Shown: one piece after another, positions 16,503-24,536 of the stretch
Layout of the letters: each line of letters begins with the position of its first letter
How positions within the stretch are numbered: position 1 is the stretch's first letter
Source of the DNA: Falsiroseomonas tokyonensis
GTDB taxonomy: Bacteria > Pseudomonadota > Alphaproteobacteria > Acetobacterales > Acetobacteraceae
Assembly: GCF_019024325.1 (NCBI RefSeq)
Contig: NZ_JAFNJS010000010.1
Coordinates: forward strand, 1 to 64,000
DNA length: 64,000 bases
Direction of reading: 5' to 3'
Program-made: the position numbers and the translations under genes
Notes under the pieces: model-generated
Database searches by the model: none
What the model saw: only the letters and a program-made list of their open reading frames with translations
Told to the model about the DNA's origin: nothing

Positions 16503-17478
16503 GGTCGGGTGGCGGCCGCATTGGTCCCCTGGGCGGCGCCCGGCGCGGATCGGGCGGGCGCTGGATATAGGGGGGCGGGCGATTCGCCTGGCGCGGCGGC
16601 TCGGGAAATTCCTCGCGAAACTCCTCGGGCGGATAGTCCGCGGGGGGATAGTCCGGAGGGGGATAGTCCGCGGGGGGATAGGTTTCCTCCGGCGGGGGTT
16701 CGGCGAAGCGGTCCTCGGGGTAGGCCGCCTCACCCTGGGGCGCCTCGGGCCAGATGGTGGGGTCGGATTCGACCGCCGAGGCGGCGCCGCGCACGCCTTC
16801 CACGTCATGCAGCCGGCCGTCATGCAGCAGCAGGGAAGGGGCGGGGAAGCGCGCCACCAGGTCCTCGTCATGGGTGGCCACCACCACCGTGGTGCCCAGC
16901 CGGTTCATCTCCCGCAGCAGGGCCAGCAGGCGGCGGGCCTGGTGGCTGTCCAGATTGCCAGTCGGCTCATCCGCCACCAGCAGTGCCGGGCGGTGCACCA
17001 CGGCGCGGGCGATGGCGATGCGCTGCTGCTCGCCGCCCGAAAGCTCCTGCGGCAGCGCCTCGGCCCGCGCGCCGAGGCCGACCCAGCGCAGGATTTCCGT
17101 GACATCGGCGCGCAGCGAGGCCTCCGGCCGTCCGGCCAGGCGCAGCGGCAGGGCGACGTTGTCGAAGGCGGAGAGATAGGGCAGCAGCCGGAAATCCTGG
17201 AAGACCACGCCGATCCGCCGGCGCACCGGCGCCAGGGCGGCGCGGCTGGCGCGGGCGGTGCGCAGGCCGAGCACCTCCACCTCCCCCCGCGTCGGGCGCA
17301 GCGCCAGGTGCATCAGGCGCAGCACGGAGGATTTGCCCGCCCCGGAGGGGCCGAGCAGCCACGTGAAGGACCCCTGGGGCAGGGCGAAGGTCACGTCGAC
17401 CAGCGCCTCGGGCCCCCAGGATCCGCTATGCGGGCCGCCGCCGGGATAGCGGAGGCCGACCGCCTCGAAGCGCACCAT
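16495..17478 (-). CDS. ftsE: Cell division ATP-binding protein FtsE with long C-terminal Pro/Glu tail
   Basis: The ABC ATPase core is complete: Walker A GPSGAGKS at 43-50, Q-loop FQDFRLLP, signature LSGGEQQR at 146-153, and Walker B LLVADE at 167-171 with GNLD. FtsE is normally about 220-230 residues; this one has 327. The extra ~100 residues are acidic, proline-rich and low complexity, with pentapeptide repeats YPPAD/YPPPD and an Arg/Pro-rich end. Start ATG 17478 (MVRFEAVGLRY) places the first strand correctly. It is divergent from the zinc-ribbon gene. The tail may be a disordered protein-binding region in the divisome (inference). Confidence 0.9.
   Translation of the reverse strand: MVRFEAVGLRYPGGGPHSGSWGPEALVDVTFALPQGSFTWLLGPSGAGKSSVLRLMHLALRPTRGEVEVLGLRTARASRAALAPVRRRIGVVFQDFRLLPYLSAFDNVALPLRLAGRPEASLRADVTEILRWVGLGARAEALPQELSGGEQQRIAIARAVVHRPALLVADEPTGNLDSHQARRLLALLREMNRLGTTVVVATHDEDLVARFPAPSLLLHDGRLHDVEGVRGAASAVESDPTIWPEAPQGEAAYPEDRFAEPPPEETYPPADYPPPDYPPADYPPEEFREEFPEPPRQANRPPPYIQRPPDPRRAPPRGPMRPPPDHG
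16631..16682 (+). repeat. 15-bp tandem repeat encoding YPPxD pentapeptides in the FtsE tail
   Basis: Three 15-bp units (16631-16645, 16646-16660, 16661-16675) differ at only a few positions (GGATAGTCCGCGGGG versus GGATAGTCCGGAGGG), followed by part of a fourth. On the coding (minus) strand each unit is one YPPAD or YPPPD pentapeptide, so copy-number change would stay in frame. Confidence 0.85.
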
Positions 17479-17594
17479 CCGCGCTGTCTGCCACGCGGGC
17501 GGCCCCACGCCAAATGATCCTGGCGAGTCGCGGGCGGGAGCCGCAGGGCGGGAGTGGCTGGACGCGGGGCGCGCGGGCCGCAAGACTGCGCTTG

Positions 17595-18020
17595 ATGCGA
17601 ATTTCCTGCCCGAATTGCGCCGCCGAATACGATGTGCCCGATTCGGCGCTGGCCGCCGGGCCGCGCCTGCTGCGCTGCGCCCGCTGCGAGCACAAGTTCA
17701 CCGCCGCCCTGCCGGAGGCCGTGGCGGAGCCCGCCGCCGAGCCGCCGGCGGCTGCCGCGGAAACGCCGGCGGAGCCCGCCCCGGCGGAAACCCCCGCCGC
17801 CGAGCCCGCGCCGCCGCCGCCGCCCGAGCCCGCCCGCCTGGCGCAGGACCGGCTGAGCGATGCCCCGGCCAGCCCGCCGGACCGCTTCGCTTTGGCCGGC
17901 TGGCTGGTCACGCTGCTGGTTCTGGTCCTCGCCGCCTATGCCGGCTTCGCCTGGCGCGCGGAGGTGATGGAGGCCTGGCCACCTTCGCAGCGCCTCTATG
18001 CCCTGCTCGGCTTGGCCTGA
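17595..18020 (+). CDS. MJ0042-type zinc-ribbon membrane protein
   Basis: A 141-residue protein. The N-terminus is a zinc ribbon with two CxxC pairs (C5/C8 and C28/C31; MRISCPNCAAEYDVPDSAL), the MJ0042 finger family. It is followed by an Ala/Pro/Glu-rich linker (about 40-95) and one membrane helix (about 107-128). Such proteins sit next to ftsE in many alphaproteobacteria; their role is not established. The start is ATG 17595; in-frame sequence upstream overlaps the intergenic promoter region with ftsE. The compositionally biased linker is poorly constrained and typical of the family. Confidence 0.82.
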   Translation: MRISCPNCAAEYDVPDSALAAGPRLLRCARCEHKFTAALPEAVAEPAAEPPAAAAETPAEPAPAETPAAEPAPPPPPEPARLAQDRLSDAPASPPDRFALAGWLVTLLVLVLAAYAGFAWRAEVMEAWPPSQRLYALLGLA

Positions 18021-18097
18021 GGCCCAAGGCCCAAGGCCCAAGCATCGTCATCGTCCGGCCGGTTGACGCCGGCGGCGGGGCGGCGCGTTCTTGGCCG

Positions 18098-19990
18098 ATG
18101 CGCCTGTTCCGAAGCTTCGAGACCGCCGTCGACCCGGTGGCGGCGCCTGGCCGCCAGGCCTCCCGCTGGTTCGGCCAGCCGGTGCCCGACCAGCCGCCGC
18201 CGGCCAGCCTGCCCGGCTTCTACTGGCACTTCGTCCGCCAGGCGCGGGCGCTGTTCGGGCTGCTTTTCGCCACCGGGCTGACCGTCGCGCTGCTCGACTT
18301 GCTGATCCCGATCTTCATCGGCCGGGCGGTGGGGCTGCTGGAACAGCACGGGCCGGAGCGGATCTGGGCGGAGGCCGGCTGGACGCTGGCCGGCATGGCG
18401 GCGGTGCTGCTGCTGGCGCGGCCATCCGCCATCCTGCTGCAGAACCTGGTGACCCAGCAGGGCATCATCCCGGCCGTCACCTCCATGATCCGCTGGCAGA
18501 GCCACTGGCAGGTGGTGCGCCAGGGCTGGGCCTTCTTCCAGGAGGATTTCGCGGGCCGCATCGCCAACCGGGTGATGCAGGCTGGGCCGGCGCTGCGGGA
18601 AAGCGTGGTGCAGTCGGTAAATGCCGTCTGGTACATCCTCGTCTATGGCACCGGGGCGGTGCTGGTGCTGGCCAGTACGGATTGGCGCCTGGCGGTGCCG
18701 ATCCTGGTCTGGTTCGGCCTCTATGCCACGCTGCTGCGGCTGATCGTGCCGCGCATGCGCGACCGCGCCCGCAAGGCGAGCGAGGCGCGGTCCCTGCTGA
18801 CCGGCCGCGTGGTGGACAGCTACACGAACATCGTGACGGTCAAGCTCTTTGCCCGCGCCGAGCAGGAGGATGCCTGGGTTCGGGAGGGGGTGGAGCAGCT
18901 AAACCGCGACTTTGCCCGGCAGACCCGGCTGGTGACGCTGAACGGTTTTCTGCTCTCGACGCTGAACGCCCTGATGCTGACCTCCACCGCCGCGCTGGCC
19001 ATCTGGCTGTGGTCGCAGGGCGAGATCCCGCTGGCCGTCGTGGCCTCCGCCCTGCCGATGGCCTGGCAGATCGCCAATATCTCCGGCTGGGTCGCCTTCA
19101 ACGTGGCCGGCATCTTCGAGAACATCGGCGTGGTGCAGGAGGCGATGGGCAGCATCGCCGTGCCGCAGACCGCCCCCGACCCGCCGGGTGCGCGGCCGCT
19201 GGCCGTGACGCAGGGCGCCATCCGCTTCGAGGATCTGCGCTTCGGCTATGGCCGGGCCGAGGTCCCCGGCCTGCCCTCCCGCGGCGCCGTCCTTCATGAT
19301 TTCGACCTGGCGATCGCGCCCGGGGAGCGGGTGGGGCTGGTCGGCCATTCCGGCGCGGGCAAGACCACCGCCATCAACCTGCTGCTGCGCTTCTTCACGC
19401 CGGAGGCCGGCCGCATCCTGGTGGATGGCCAGGATATCTCCTCCGTCACCCAGGAAAGCCTGCGCGGCGCCATCGGGGTGGTGACGCAGGACACCGCCCT
19501 CCTGCACCGCTCGATCCTCGAAAACATCCGCTACGGCCGGCCGGAGGCGACGCCGGCGGAGGTGGAGGCGGCGGCCAGGCGGGCGGAGGCGCATGACTTC
19601 ATCATGGCCCTGGCCGATTGGCGCGGCCGCCGCGGCTATGACGCCCATGTGGGGGAGCGTGGCGTGAAGCTCTCCGGCGGGCAGCGGCAGCGCATCGCCA
19701 TCGCCCGGGTGCTGCTGAAGGACGCGCCCATCCTGCTGCTGGACGAGGCGACCAGCGCCCTCGATTCGGAGGTGGAGGCGGCGATCCAGGAAAGCCTGGA
19801 GCGGCTGATGGCCGGCAAGACGGTGATCGCCGTGGCGCACCGCCTGTCGACGCTGGCGCGGATGGACCGGCTGGTGGTGCTGCATGAGGGGCGGGTGGCC
19901 GAATCCGGCAGCCATGCGGAGCTGCTGGCCGCCGGCGGGGTCTATGCGCGGCTGTGGCAGCGCCAGTCCGGCGGCTTCATCGGCGATTGA
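18098..19990 (+). CDS. ABC exporter, fused membrane and ATP-binding domains
   Basis: A 630-residue half-transporter. The first ~330 residues form a six-helix exporter domain (FGLLFATGLTVALLDLLIPI, and later helices). The nucleotide-binding domain follows: Walker A GHSGAGKTT at about 416-424, Q-loop VVTQDTALL, signature LSGGQRQR, Walker B ILLLDEATSALD, and H-loop AVAHRLSTL. It should act as a homodimer exporting lipid- or drug-like compounds; specificity cannot be read. Start ATG 18098 precedes a natural N-terminus (MRLFRSFETAVDP); the longer frame overlaps the zinc-ribbon gene. An NBD without its partner gene suggests a homodimer. Confidence 0.9.
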   Translation: MRLFRSFETAVDPVAAPGRQASRWFGQPVPDQPPPASLPGFYWHFVRQARALFGLLFATGLTVALLDLLIPIFIGRAVGLLEQHGPERIWAEAGWTLAGMAAVLLLARPSAILLQNLVTQQGIIPAVTSMIRWQSHWQVVRQGWAFFQEDFAGRIANRVMQAGPALRESVVQSVNAVWYILVYGTGAVLVLASTDWRLAVPILVWFGLYATLLRLIVPRMRDRARKASEARSLLTGRVVDSYTNIVTVKLFARAEQEDAWVREGVEQLNRDFARQTRLVTLNGFLLSTLNALMLTSTAALAIWLWSQGEIPLAVVASALPMAWQIANISGWVAFNVAGIFENIGVVQEAMGSIAVPQTAPDPPGARPLAVTQGAIRFEDLRFGYGRAEVPGLPSRGAVLHDFDLAIAPGERVGLVGHSGAGKTTAINLLLRFFTPEAGRILVDGQDISSVTQESLRGAIGVVTQDTALLHRSILENIRYGRPEATPAEVEAAARRAEAHDFIMALADWRGRRGYDAHVGERGVKLSGGQRQRIAIARVLLKDAPILLLDEATSALDSEVEAAIQESLERLMAGKTVIAVAHRLSTLARMDRLVVLHEGRVAESGSHAELLAAGGVYARLWQRQSGGFIGD

Positions 19991-20038
19991 CGCCGGCGGC
20001 CAAGGCTTCATGAACCATGTTGCAGCGCGTTCATCACC

Positions 20039-20067
20039 TTGACACTCCTGCCCCCAAGCCGTAGGAG
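20039..20067 (+). promoter_or_regulatory. Candidate sigma-70 type promoter of the atp F0 operon
   Basis: A consensus -35 box TTGACA (20039-20044), a 17-bp spacer and a weak -10 TAGGAG (20062-20067), about 43 bases before the atpI start. A good position for the operon promoter; the -10 match is poor. Confidence 0.5.
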
Positions 20068-20109
20068 CGGGCCGCCTTCCGGGCGGGGCGACCGCAAGGA
20101 GAGCGACGG

Positions 20110-20409
20110 ATGGCGGAAGACGACGGCTTCGAGCAGAGGCTCCGGCAAGCCCGGGCGCGGCAGGGGATGGATCCTCCGCCGGGCCGCAAGGGCGCGCTGC
20201 CGGCCAGCGGCTGGGGCATCGGGTTTCGCGCGGGTGTCGAGGTCGTCTCGGCGCTGATCGTGGGTGTTGCCGCCGGCTGGTTCCTGGACCGCTGGCTCGG
20301 CACCTGGCCGTGGCTTTTCCTGCTGTTCTTCGTATTCGGCAGCGTCGCCGGGGTGATGAACGTCTATCGGCTGTTCAGTCCGCGCGGTGCCGCCAGGAAG
20401 CAGGATTAG
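20110..20409 (+). CDS. atpI: ATP synthase assembly protein AtpI
   Basis: A 99-residue protein with a hydrophilic N-terminus and two membrane helices (about 43-63 and 66-86) in the pattern FRAGVEVVSALIVGVAAGWF...FLLFFVFGSVAGVMNVYR, typical of AtpI. It helps assemble the c-ring and may carry magnesium. A strong ribosome site (AAGGAGAG) precedes ATG 20110. It is the first gene of the F0 operon, as usual in alphaproteobacteria. Confidence 0.9.
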   Translation: MAEDDGFEQRLRQARARQGMDPPPGRKGALPASGWGIGFRAGVEVVSALIVGVAAGWFLDRWLGTWPWLFLLFFVFGSVAGVMNVYRLFSPRGAARKQD

Positions 20410-20469
20410 AGGCTGCCGCATCCGCGGCGTTTGAGGGTTCCCCGCCACCCGGGGGACGGGAGATTGCGA

Positions 20470-21225
20470 GTGGCCGCCGAGACCGGGACGATCGACGCGC
20501 TGAGCCAATTCCAGCTCACCCCCGTGCTGGGCCCGGTGGGCGCGGCCGTGGGCTTTTCGCAGTCCAATGCGCATATGCTGCTGGCGGCGGGGCTGATCAC
20601 GGCGCTGATCATGTTCGGCATGTCGGCCCGCGCGGTGGTGCCGGGGCGCCTGCAATCCCTGGCCGAGGCCTCCTACGAATTCGTGCACGACCTGGTGGTC
20701 GGCCAGGTGGGCGACGAGGGCAAGCGCTTCTTCCCCTTCGTCTTCACGCTGTTCATGTTCGTGCTCTTCGGCAATATGCTGGGGCTGTTCCCCTACGCCT
20801 TCACCTATACCAGCCATATCGCGGTGACCTTCGGCCTGGCGGCCATCGTCTTCGTGCTGATCACGGTGGTGGCGCTGTCCCTGCATGGCCGCAAGTTCTT
20901 CGGCTACTTCTTCCCGGAAGGGGCGCCGCTGTGGCTGGCGCCCATCATCATCCCGGTGGAGATCGTCTCCTACCTGTCGCGGCCGGTCAGCCTGTCCATC
21001 CGACTTTTCGCGAACATGGTGGCCGGCCACGTCATGCTGAAGGTGTTCGCCACCTTCGTCGTGCTGCTCGGCGGGCTTGGCGCGATCGGGCCGCTGGTGG
21101 CGGTGCTGCCGCTGTCGGTCAATATCGCCCTGGTTGGGTTCGAGGTCCTGGTGGCCTTCCTGCAGGCCTATGTCTTCGCCATCCTGACCAGCATCTACCT
21201 GCACGACGCGGTGCACCTGCACTAA
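20470..21225 (+). CDS. atpB: F0F1 ATP synthase subunit a
   Basis: A 251-residue subunit a that forms the proton half-channels beside the c-ring. The start is GTG 20470 (MAAETGTIDALSQFQL) with GGGAG upstream; TTG 20464 is also in frame. The essential arginine is R178 in SLSIRLFANMVAGH, aligned with the R210 region of E. coli. Several membrane helices follow the canonical spacing. The frame continues upstream but without a better start. It lies 60 bases after atpI and is followed by atpE. Confidence 0.95.
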   Translation: MAAETGTIDALSQFQLTPVLGPVGAAVGFSQSNAHMLLAAGLITALIMFGMSARAVVPGRLQSLAEASYEFVHDLVVGQVGDEGKRFFPFVFTLFMFVLFGNMLGLFPYAFTYTSHIAVTFGLAAIVFVLITVVALSLHGRKFFGYFFPEGAPLWLAPIIIPVEIVSYLSRPVSLSIRLFANMVAGHVMLKVFATFVVLLGGLGAIGPLVAVLPLSVNIALVGFEVLVAFLQAYVFAILTSIYLHDAVHLH

Positions 21226-21294
21226 GGCCAGCTTGGCCTGCGTCGCTCAGCCTCCACCCCAAGACGTTTCATTCAAGACGGAAGGATTACCCAG

Positions 21295-21522
21295 ATGGAA
21301 CTGGTGCTTGCCGCTAAGGCCCTCGGGGCTGGCATCGCCGTGATCGCGCTGTTCGGCGTCGGCCTCGGCATCGGCAACATCTTCTCCTCGCTGATCACCA
21401 GCGTGGCGCGCAACCCGGCGGCCCGCGATGCGGTCTTCCCGATCGGCATCCTGGGCTTCGCGCTCACGGAAGCCGTCGCGCTCTTCGCGCTGCTGATCGC
21501 CTTCCTGATCCTGTTCGCCTGA
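21295..21522 (+). CDS. atpE: F0F1 ATP synthase subunit c
   Basis: A 75-residue hairpin of two helices. The loop is ARNPAARD, and the proton-carrying acid is E59 in [14 protein letters not shown]. The first helix has the glycine pattern GVGLGIG. The glutamate and loop indicate a proton-type ring; no sodium-binding signature is obvious. The spacing after it holds two strong hairpins, consistent with the higher expression needed for the c-ring. Confidence 0.96.
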   Translation: MELVLAAKALGAGIAVIALFGVGLGIGNIFSSLITSVARNPAARDAVFPIGILGFALTEAVALFALLIAFLILFA

Positions 21523-21529
21523 GTTTCGC

Positions 21530-21588
21530 GGCCGGCAACCGCCGGCCGGGAATTTCGCGACGGAGCGCGCCACCCTTCGGTGGCGCGC
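21530..21588 (+). promoter_or_regulatory. Two intercistronic hairpins between atpE and the b' gene
   Basis: A 7-bp perfect stem (GGCCGGC, loop AACC, GCCGGCC; 21530-21547) and a 10-bp perfect stem (GCGCGCCACC, loop CTTC, GGTGGCGCGC; 21565-21588). Neither has a T-tract. They could protect atpE mRNA from 3' decay or cause partial termination, giving more subunit c than b/b'. Confidence 0.55.
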
Positions 21589-21613
21589 CACAGGGAAGCT
21601 GACGAGGAACACC

Positions 21614-22114
21614 ATGCCGCAGCTCGATTTCGGCAATCCGCTGATGATCGCCCAGATCGTCTGGTTGCTGATCATCTTCGGGGTCCTCTACTTCGTGCTC
21701 TCCACCTATGCGCTGCCGCGCGTGGAGGAGGTGCTGGAGGATCGCCGGCGCCGGATCGAGGGTGACCTCGAAGCCGCGCAGGCTGCGAAGGCGGAGGCCG
21801 ATGCGGCCATCGCCGCGCATCGTGACGCCACCGCCAAGGCGCGGGCCGAGGCGCAGGCGGCCATCGCCGCCGCCATGCAGTCCGCCACGCAGGAGGCCGC
21901 ACAGCGGTCCGAAGCGCTGGCCGCACGGCTGGCCGAGCAGGTCGCGGCCGCCGAGGCCCGCATCGCCGCGGCGCGGGATTCGGCCATGGGCGCGCTGCGC
22001 CAGGTCTCCACGGAAACCGCGGAGGCGCTGCTGCAACGCCTGACCGGCCAATCCGAATCGGCCGCCGTGGCCGCCGCCGTCGATCGCGCGCTGACCGCGC
22101 GCGGCCAGGGCTGA
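21614..22114 (+). CDS. F0F1 ATP synthase subunit b' (peripheral stalk)
   Basis: A 166-residue protein with one N-terminal membrane helix (about 9-30; MIAQIVWLLIIFGVLYFVLS) and a long charged helix, the b/b' pattern. The start PQLDFGNPL and its position before the second b gene identify it as b' of the heterodimeric stalk found in alphaproteobacteria and phototrophs. It links the stator to F1, whose genes are elsewhere in the genome. ATG 21614 follows GGAACACC, a weak ribosome site. Confidence 0.9.
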   Translation: MPQLDFGNPLMIAQIVWLLIIFGVLYFVLSTYALPRVEEVLEDRRRRIEGDLEAAQAAKAEADAAIAAHRDATAKARAEAQAAIAAAMQSATQEAAQRSEALAARLAEQVAAAEARIAAARDSAMGALRQVSTETAEALLQRLTGQSESAAVAAAVDRALTARGQG

Positions 22115-22125
22115 GGAGCGCCGCC

Positions 22126-22635
22126 ATGGAACACCACTACGAGCATTTCTGGCTCGACCCGAAGTTCTGGGTCGCCGTCTCCTTCGTGCTGTTCGTGCTG
22201 CTGGTCGGCAAGATGGCCTGGGGCCGGATCACCGCCATGCTGGACGCCCGCGGCGCCCGCATCCAGGCTGAGCTGGCGGAAGCCGCGCGGCTGCGGTCCG
22301 AGGCGGAGGCGCTGCGCAAGCAGGCCGAAGCCGACCGTGCCGCCGCCCTGGCCGAGGCCGAGGACATGATCGCCCGCGCCCGCGCCGAAGCCGGCCGCGT
22401 GGCCGAGGCCGCGGCGCTGGAGGCCGAGCACGCCGCCAAGCGACGCGAGCGCATGGCACTCGACCGTATCGCGGCCGCCGAGGCCGGCGCCCTGGCCGAG
22501 GTGCGCAACGCCGCCGCCGAGGTCGCCGCCGCCGCGGCGCGCGACGTGCTGGCGCAGACCATGAATGCCGAGAAGGACGCCGCGCTGATCGACCGCGCGG
22601 TGGCCGACCTCCCCCGCGCGCTTCGCGCGGCCTGA
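22126..22635 (+). CDS. atpF: F0F1 ATP synthase subunit b
   Basis: A 169-residue partner of b': membrane helix at about 12-32 (FWVAVSFVLFVLLVGKMAW), then a long Ala/Glu/Arg coiled coil. It begins 11 bases after the b' stop with GAGGAG as a ribosome site. Together b and b' make the peripheral stalk. It is the last gene of the operon and is followed by a clear intrinsic terminator. Confidence 0.92.
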   Translation: MEHHYEHFWLDPKFWVAVSFVLFVLLVGKMAWGRITAMLDARGARIQAELAEAARLRSEAEALRKQAEADRAAALAEAEDMIARARAEAGRVAEAAALEAEHAAKRRERMALDRIAAAEAGALAEVRNAAAEVAAAAARDVLAQTMNAEKDAALIDRAVADLPRALRAA

Positions 22636-22663
22636 CGGCCTCCGCCTTTTCGCGCCTGCCGAG

Positions 22664-22694
22664 CGGGGACCCCCAGGGGTCCCCGTTTTCGTTT
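22664..22694 (+). terminator. Rho-independent terminator of the atp F0 operon
   Basis: A perfect GC-rich stem (CGGGGACCCC / GGGGTCCCCG, 22664-22685, minimal loop) followed by TTTTCGTTTT, 28 bases after the atpF stop. Confidence 0.85.
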
Positions 22695-22792
22695 TCGCGC
22701 CGTCCGGCGAACCGCTGTCACCTCGCCGGTCCCGGTTTACTTTGTGGCCGCAGGTCCTAGTCTCCGCGCACGAATTCCTTCAGGAGACCTTC

Positions 22793-24376
22793 GTGCGCCG
22801 ACATATTCTGGCTGCCGCCCTGCTCGCCGGCACCGCCCTGTCACTTCCCGTCGCAGCCCAGGCCAATCTCTTCCGCTGGGCCAATGACGGCGACGTCAAT
22901 TCGATGGATCCCTATGCGCGGCAGGAGACCTTCCTGCTGATGTTCAACGGCAACATCTACGAGCCGCTGGTACGCCGGAACCGCCAGCTGCAGGTGGAGC
23001 CGTCGCTCGCCGTCAGCTGGACCCAGCCCAGCCCGACCGTCTGGCGCTTCGAGCTGCGCCGCGGCGTCACCTTCCAGGACGGCACGCCCTTCACCGCGCA
23101 GGACGTCGTCTTCTCCTACACCCGCGCCAAGGCCCAGGGCAGCAATGTCGGCGGGAGCCTGGCCAGCGTGAAGGAAGCGCGCGCGATCGACGACCACACG
23201 CTGGAGATCGAGACCACCGCGCCCAACCCGATCTTCCTGGAGGAGATCACCGGCATCGGCATCATGTCGCAGCGCTGGGCGGAGGCGAACAACGCCACCC
23301 GTAGCGCCGACCTGACCACGGGCGCGGAGAATTTCGCGACGCGCAACGCCATGGGCACCGGCCCCTTCCGCCTGGTGAGCCGGGAGCCGGACCGCCGCAC
23401 CGTGCTGGCGCCGAACCCCAACTGGTGGGACCGGCCGGAGCACAACCTGACCCGCGTCGAGTTCAACGTCATCTCCAATGACGCGACGCGCGTCGCCGCC
23501 CTGCTCTCGGGCGAGGTGGACATGGTCTATACCGTGCCGCCGCAGGACACCCAGCGCCTGTCCCGCACCAATGGCATCACCATCCACCAGCAGGCGGAGC
23601 TGCGGACCATCTACCTCGGCTTCGACCAGAGCCGAGCGGAGCTGCTGAAGTCCGATGTGCGCGGCCGCAACCCCTTCCAGGACGTGCGGGTGCGCCGCGC
23701 CTTCAACCACGCGATCGACCGCGCCAGCATCGTCCGCACCGTCATGCGCGGCCAGGGGCGCGCCACCGGGCTGATGATCGGCCCGGGGGTGAACGGGCAT
23801 ACCGAGGCGCGCGACCAGATCCCCGAATACAACCCGGATCTCGCCCGCCGCCTCCTGACGGAGGCCGGCTATCCGAACGGCTTCGGCGTGACGCTGGACT
23901 GCCCGAACGACCGCTATGTGAATGACGAGGCGATCTGCACGGCGGCCGTCTCCATGCTCGCCCGCGTCGGCATCCGGGTCACGCTGAACGCCCAGACCCG
24001 CGCCCGCTACTTCGCCGAGATCCTGGGCCCGCGCTACAACACCAGCTTCTACATGCTGGGCTGGACCCCCAATACCTACGACGCGCACAACGCCTTCTTC
24101 AACCTGATGGCGTCGCGGGAGGGCAACCGCGGCATGTTCAATGTCGGCGGCTTCAACAATGCCCGCTTCGACGAGCTGGTGAACCTGATGGCGGTGGAAA
24201 CCGACACCGCCAAGCGCAATGGCATGATCGAGGAAGCCATGCGCATCCATACCGAGCAGGCGGGCCATGTGCCGCTGCACCAGCAGACGGTGATCTGGGC
24301 GGCGCGCAGCAACGTCCAGCTGCAGCAGCTGGCCGACAACTGGTTCCCGCTGCGCTTCGTGCGCATGGGCAATTGA
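22793..24376 (+). CDS. Peptide/nickel-type ABC transporter substrate-binding protein (SBP_bac_5)
   Basis: A 527-residue periplasmic binding protein of the DppA/OppA family. It has a Sec signal peptide (cleavage near PVAAQA, residue about 24), then NSMDPYARQETFL, YEPLVRRNR, and the family pattern WRFELRRGVTFQDGTPFTA. GTG 22793 with CAGGAGA upstream is the natural start. No permease or ATPase follows; the gene is flanked by terminators on both sides, so it is a stand-alone binding protein that must share an ABC core encoded elsewhere. The ligand (peptide, opine or glutathione-like) cannot be told. Confidence 0.9.
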   Translation: MRRHILAAALLAGTALSLPVAAQANLFRWANDGDVNSMDPYARQETFLLMFNGNIYEPLVRRNRQLQVEPSLAVSWTQPSPTVWRFELRRGVTFQDGTPFTAQDVVFSYTRAKAQGSNVGGSLASVKEARAIDDHTLEIETTAPNPIFLEEITGIGIMSQRWAEANNATRSADLTTGAENFATRNAMGTGPFRLVSREPDRRTVLAPNPNWWDRPEHNLTRVEFNVISNDATRVAALLSGEVDMVYTVPPQDTQRLSRTNGITIHQQAELRTIYLGFDQSRAELLKSDVRGRNPFQDVRVRRAFNHAIDRASIVRTVMRGQGRATGLMIGPGVNGHTEARDQIPEYNPDLARRLLTEAGYPNGFGVTLDCPNDRYVNDEAICTAAVSMLARVGIRVTLNAQTRARYFAEILGPRYNTSFYMLGWTPNTYDAHNAFFNLMASREGNRGMFNVGGFNNARFDELVNLMAVETDTAKRNGMIEEAMRIHTEQAGHVPLHQQTVIWAARSNVQLQQLADNWFPLRFVRMGN

Positions 24377-24380
24377 GACC

Positions 24381-24404
24381 GGAGGGGCGCTTCGGCGCCC
24401 CTCC
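24381..24404 (+). terminator. Strong hairpin after the peptide-binding protein gene
   Basis: A perfect 10-bp stem (GGAGGGGCGC / GCGCCCCTCC) with a stable TTCG tetraloop, five bases after the stop. No T-tract. Confidence 0.6.
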
Positions 24405-24439
24405 CACTACGGCAGTGGGGCTGACCTATCATGCCCCGC

Positions 24440-24486
24440 GCGCATGGGTGCATTGTTAGCTTCGGTGGCTCCCTTGCGCATGGGTG
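24440..24486 (+). repeat. Two direct repeats GCGCATGGGTG upstream of ilvE
   Basis: The 11-mer GCGCATGGGTG occurs at 24440-24450 and 24476-24486, starts 36 bases apart, in the 130-base region before ilvE. The spacing is about three to four helical turns, so they could be an operator pair. The region is less GC-rich than its surroundings. Confidence 0.4.
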
Positions 24487-24536
24487 TTGCGATAGCATCG
24501 GGTCACACGCAATAAAAACCGAGAGCGACAGACGCC

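Noticed and set aside
17615-18097. In-frame upstream extension of the ABC exporter (791 residues)
   Set aside because: It overlaps the zinc-ribbon gene out of frame and is Arg/Ala/Gly low complexity; the exporter begins at ATG 18098.
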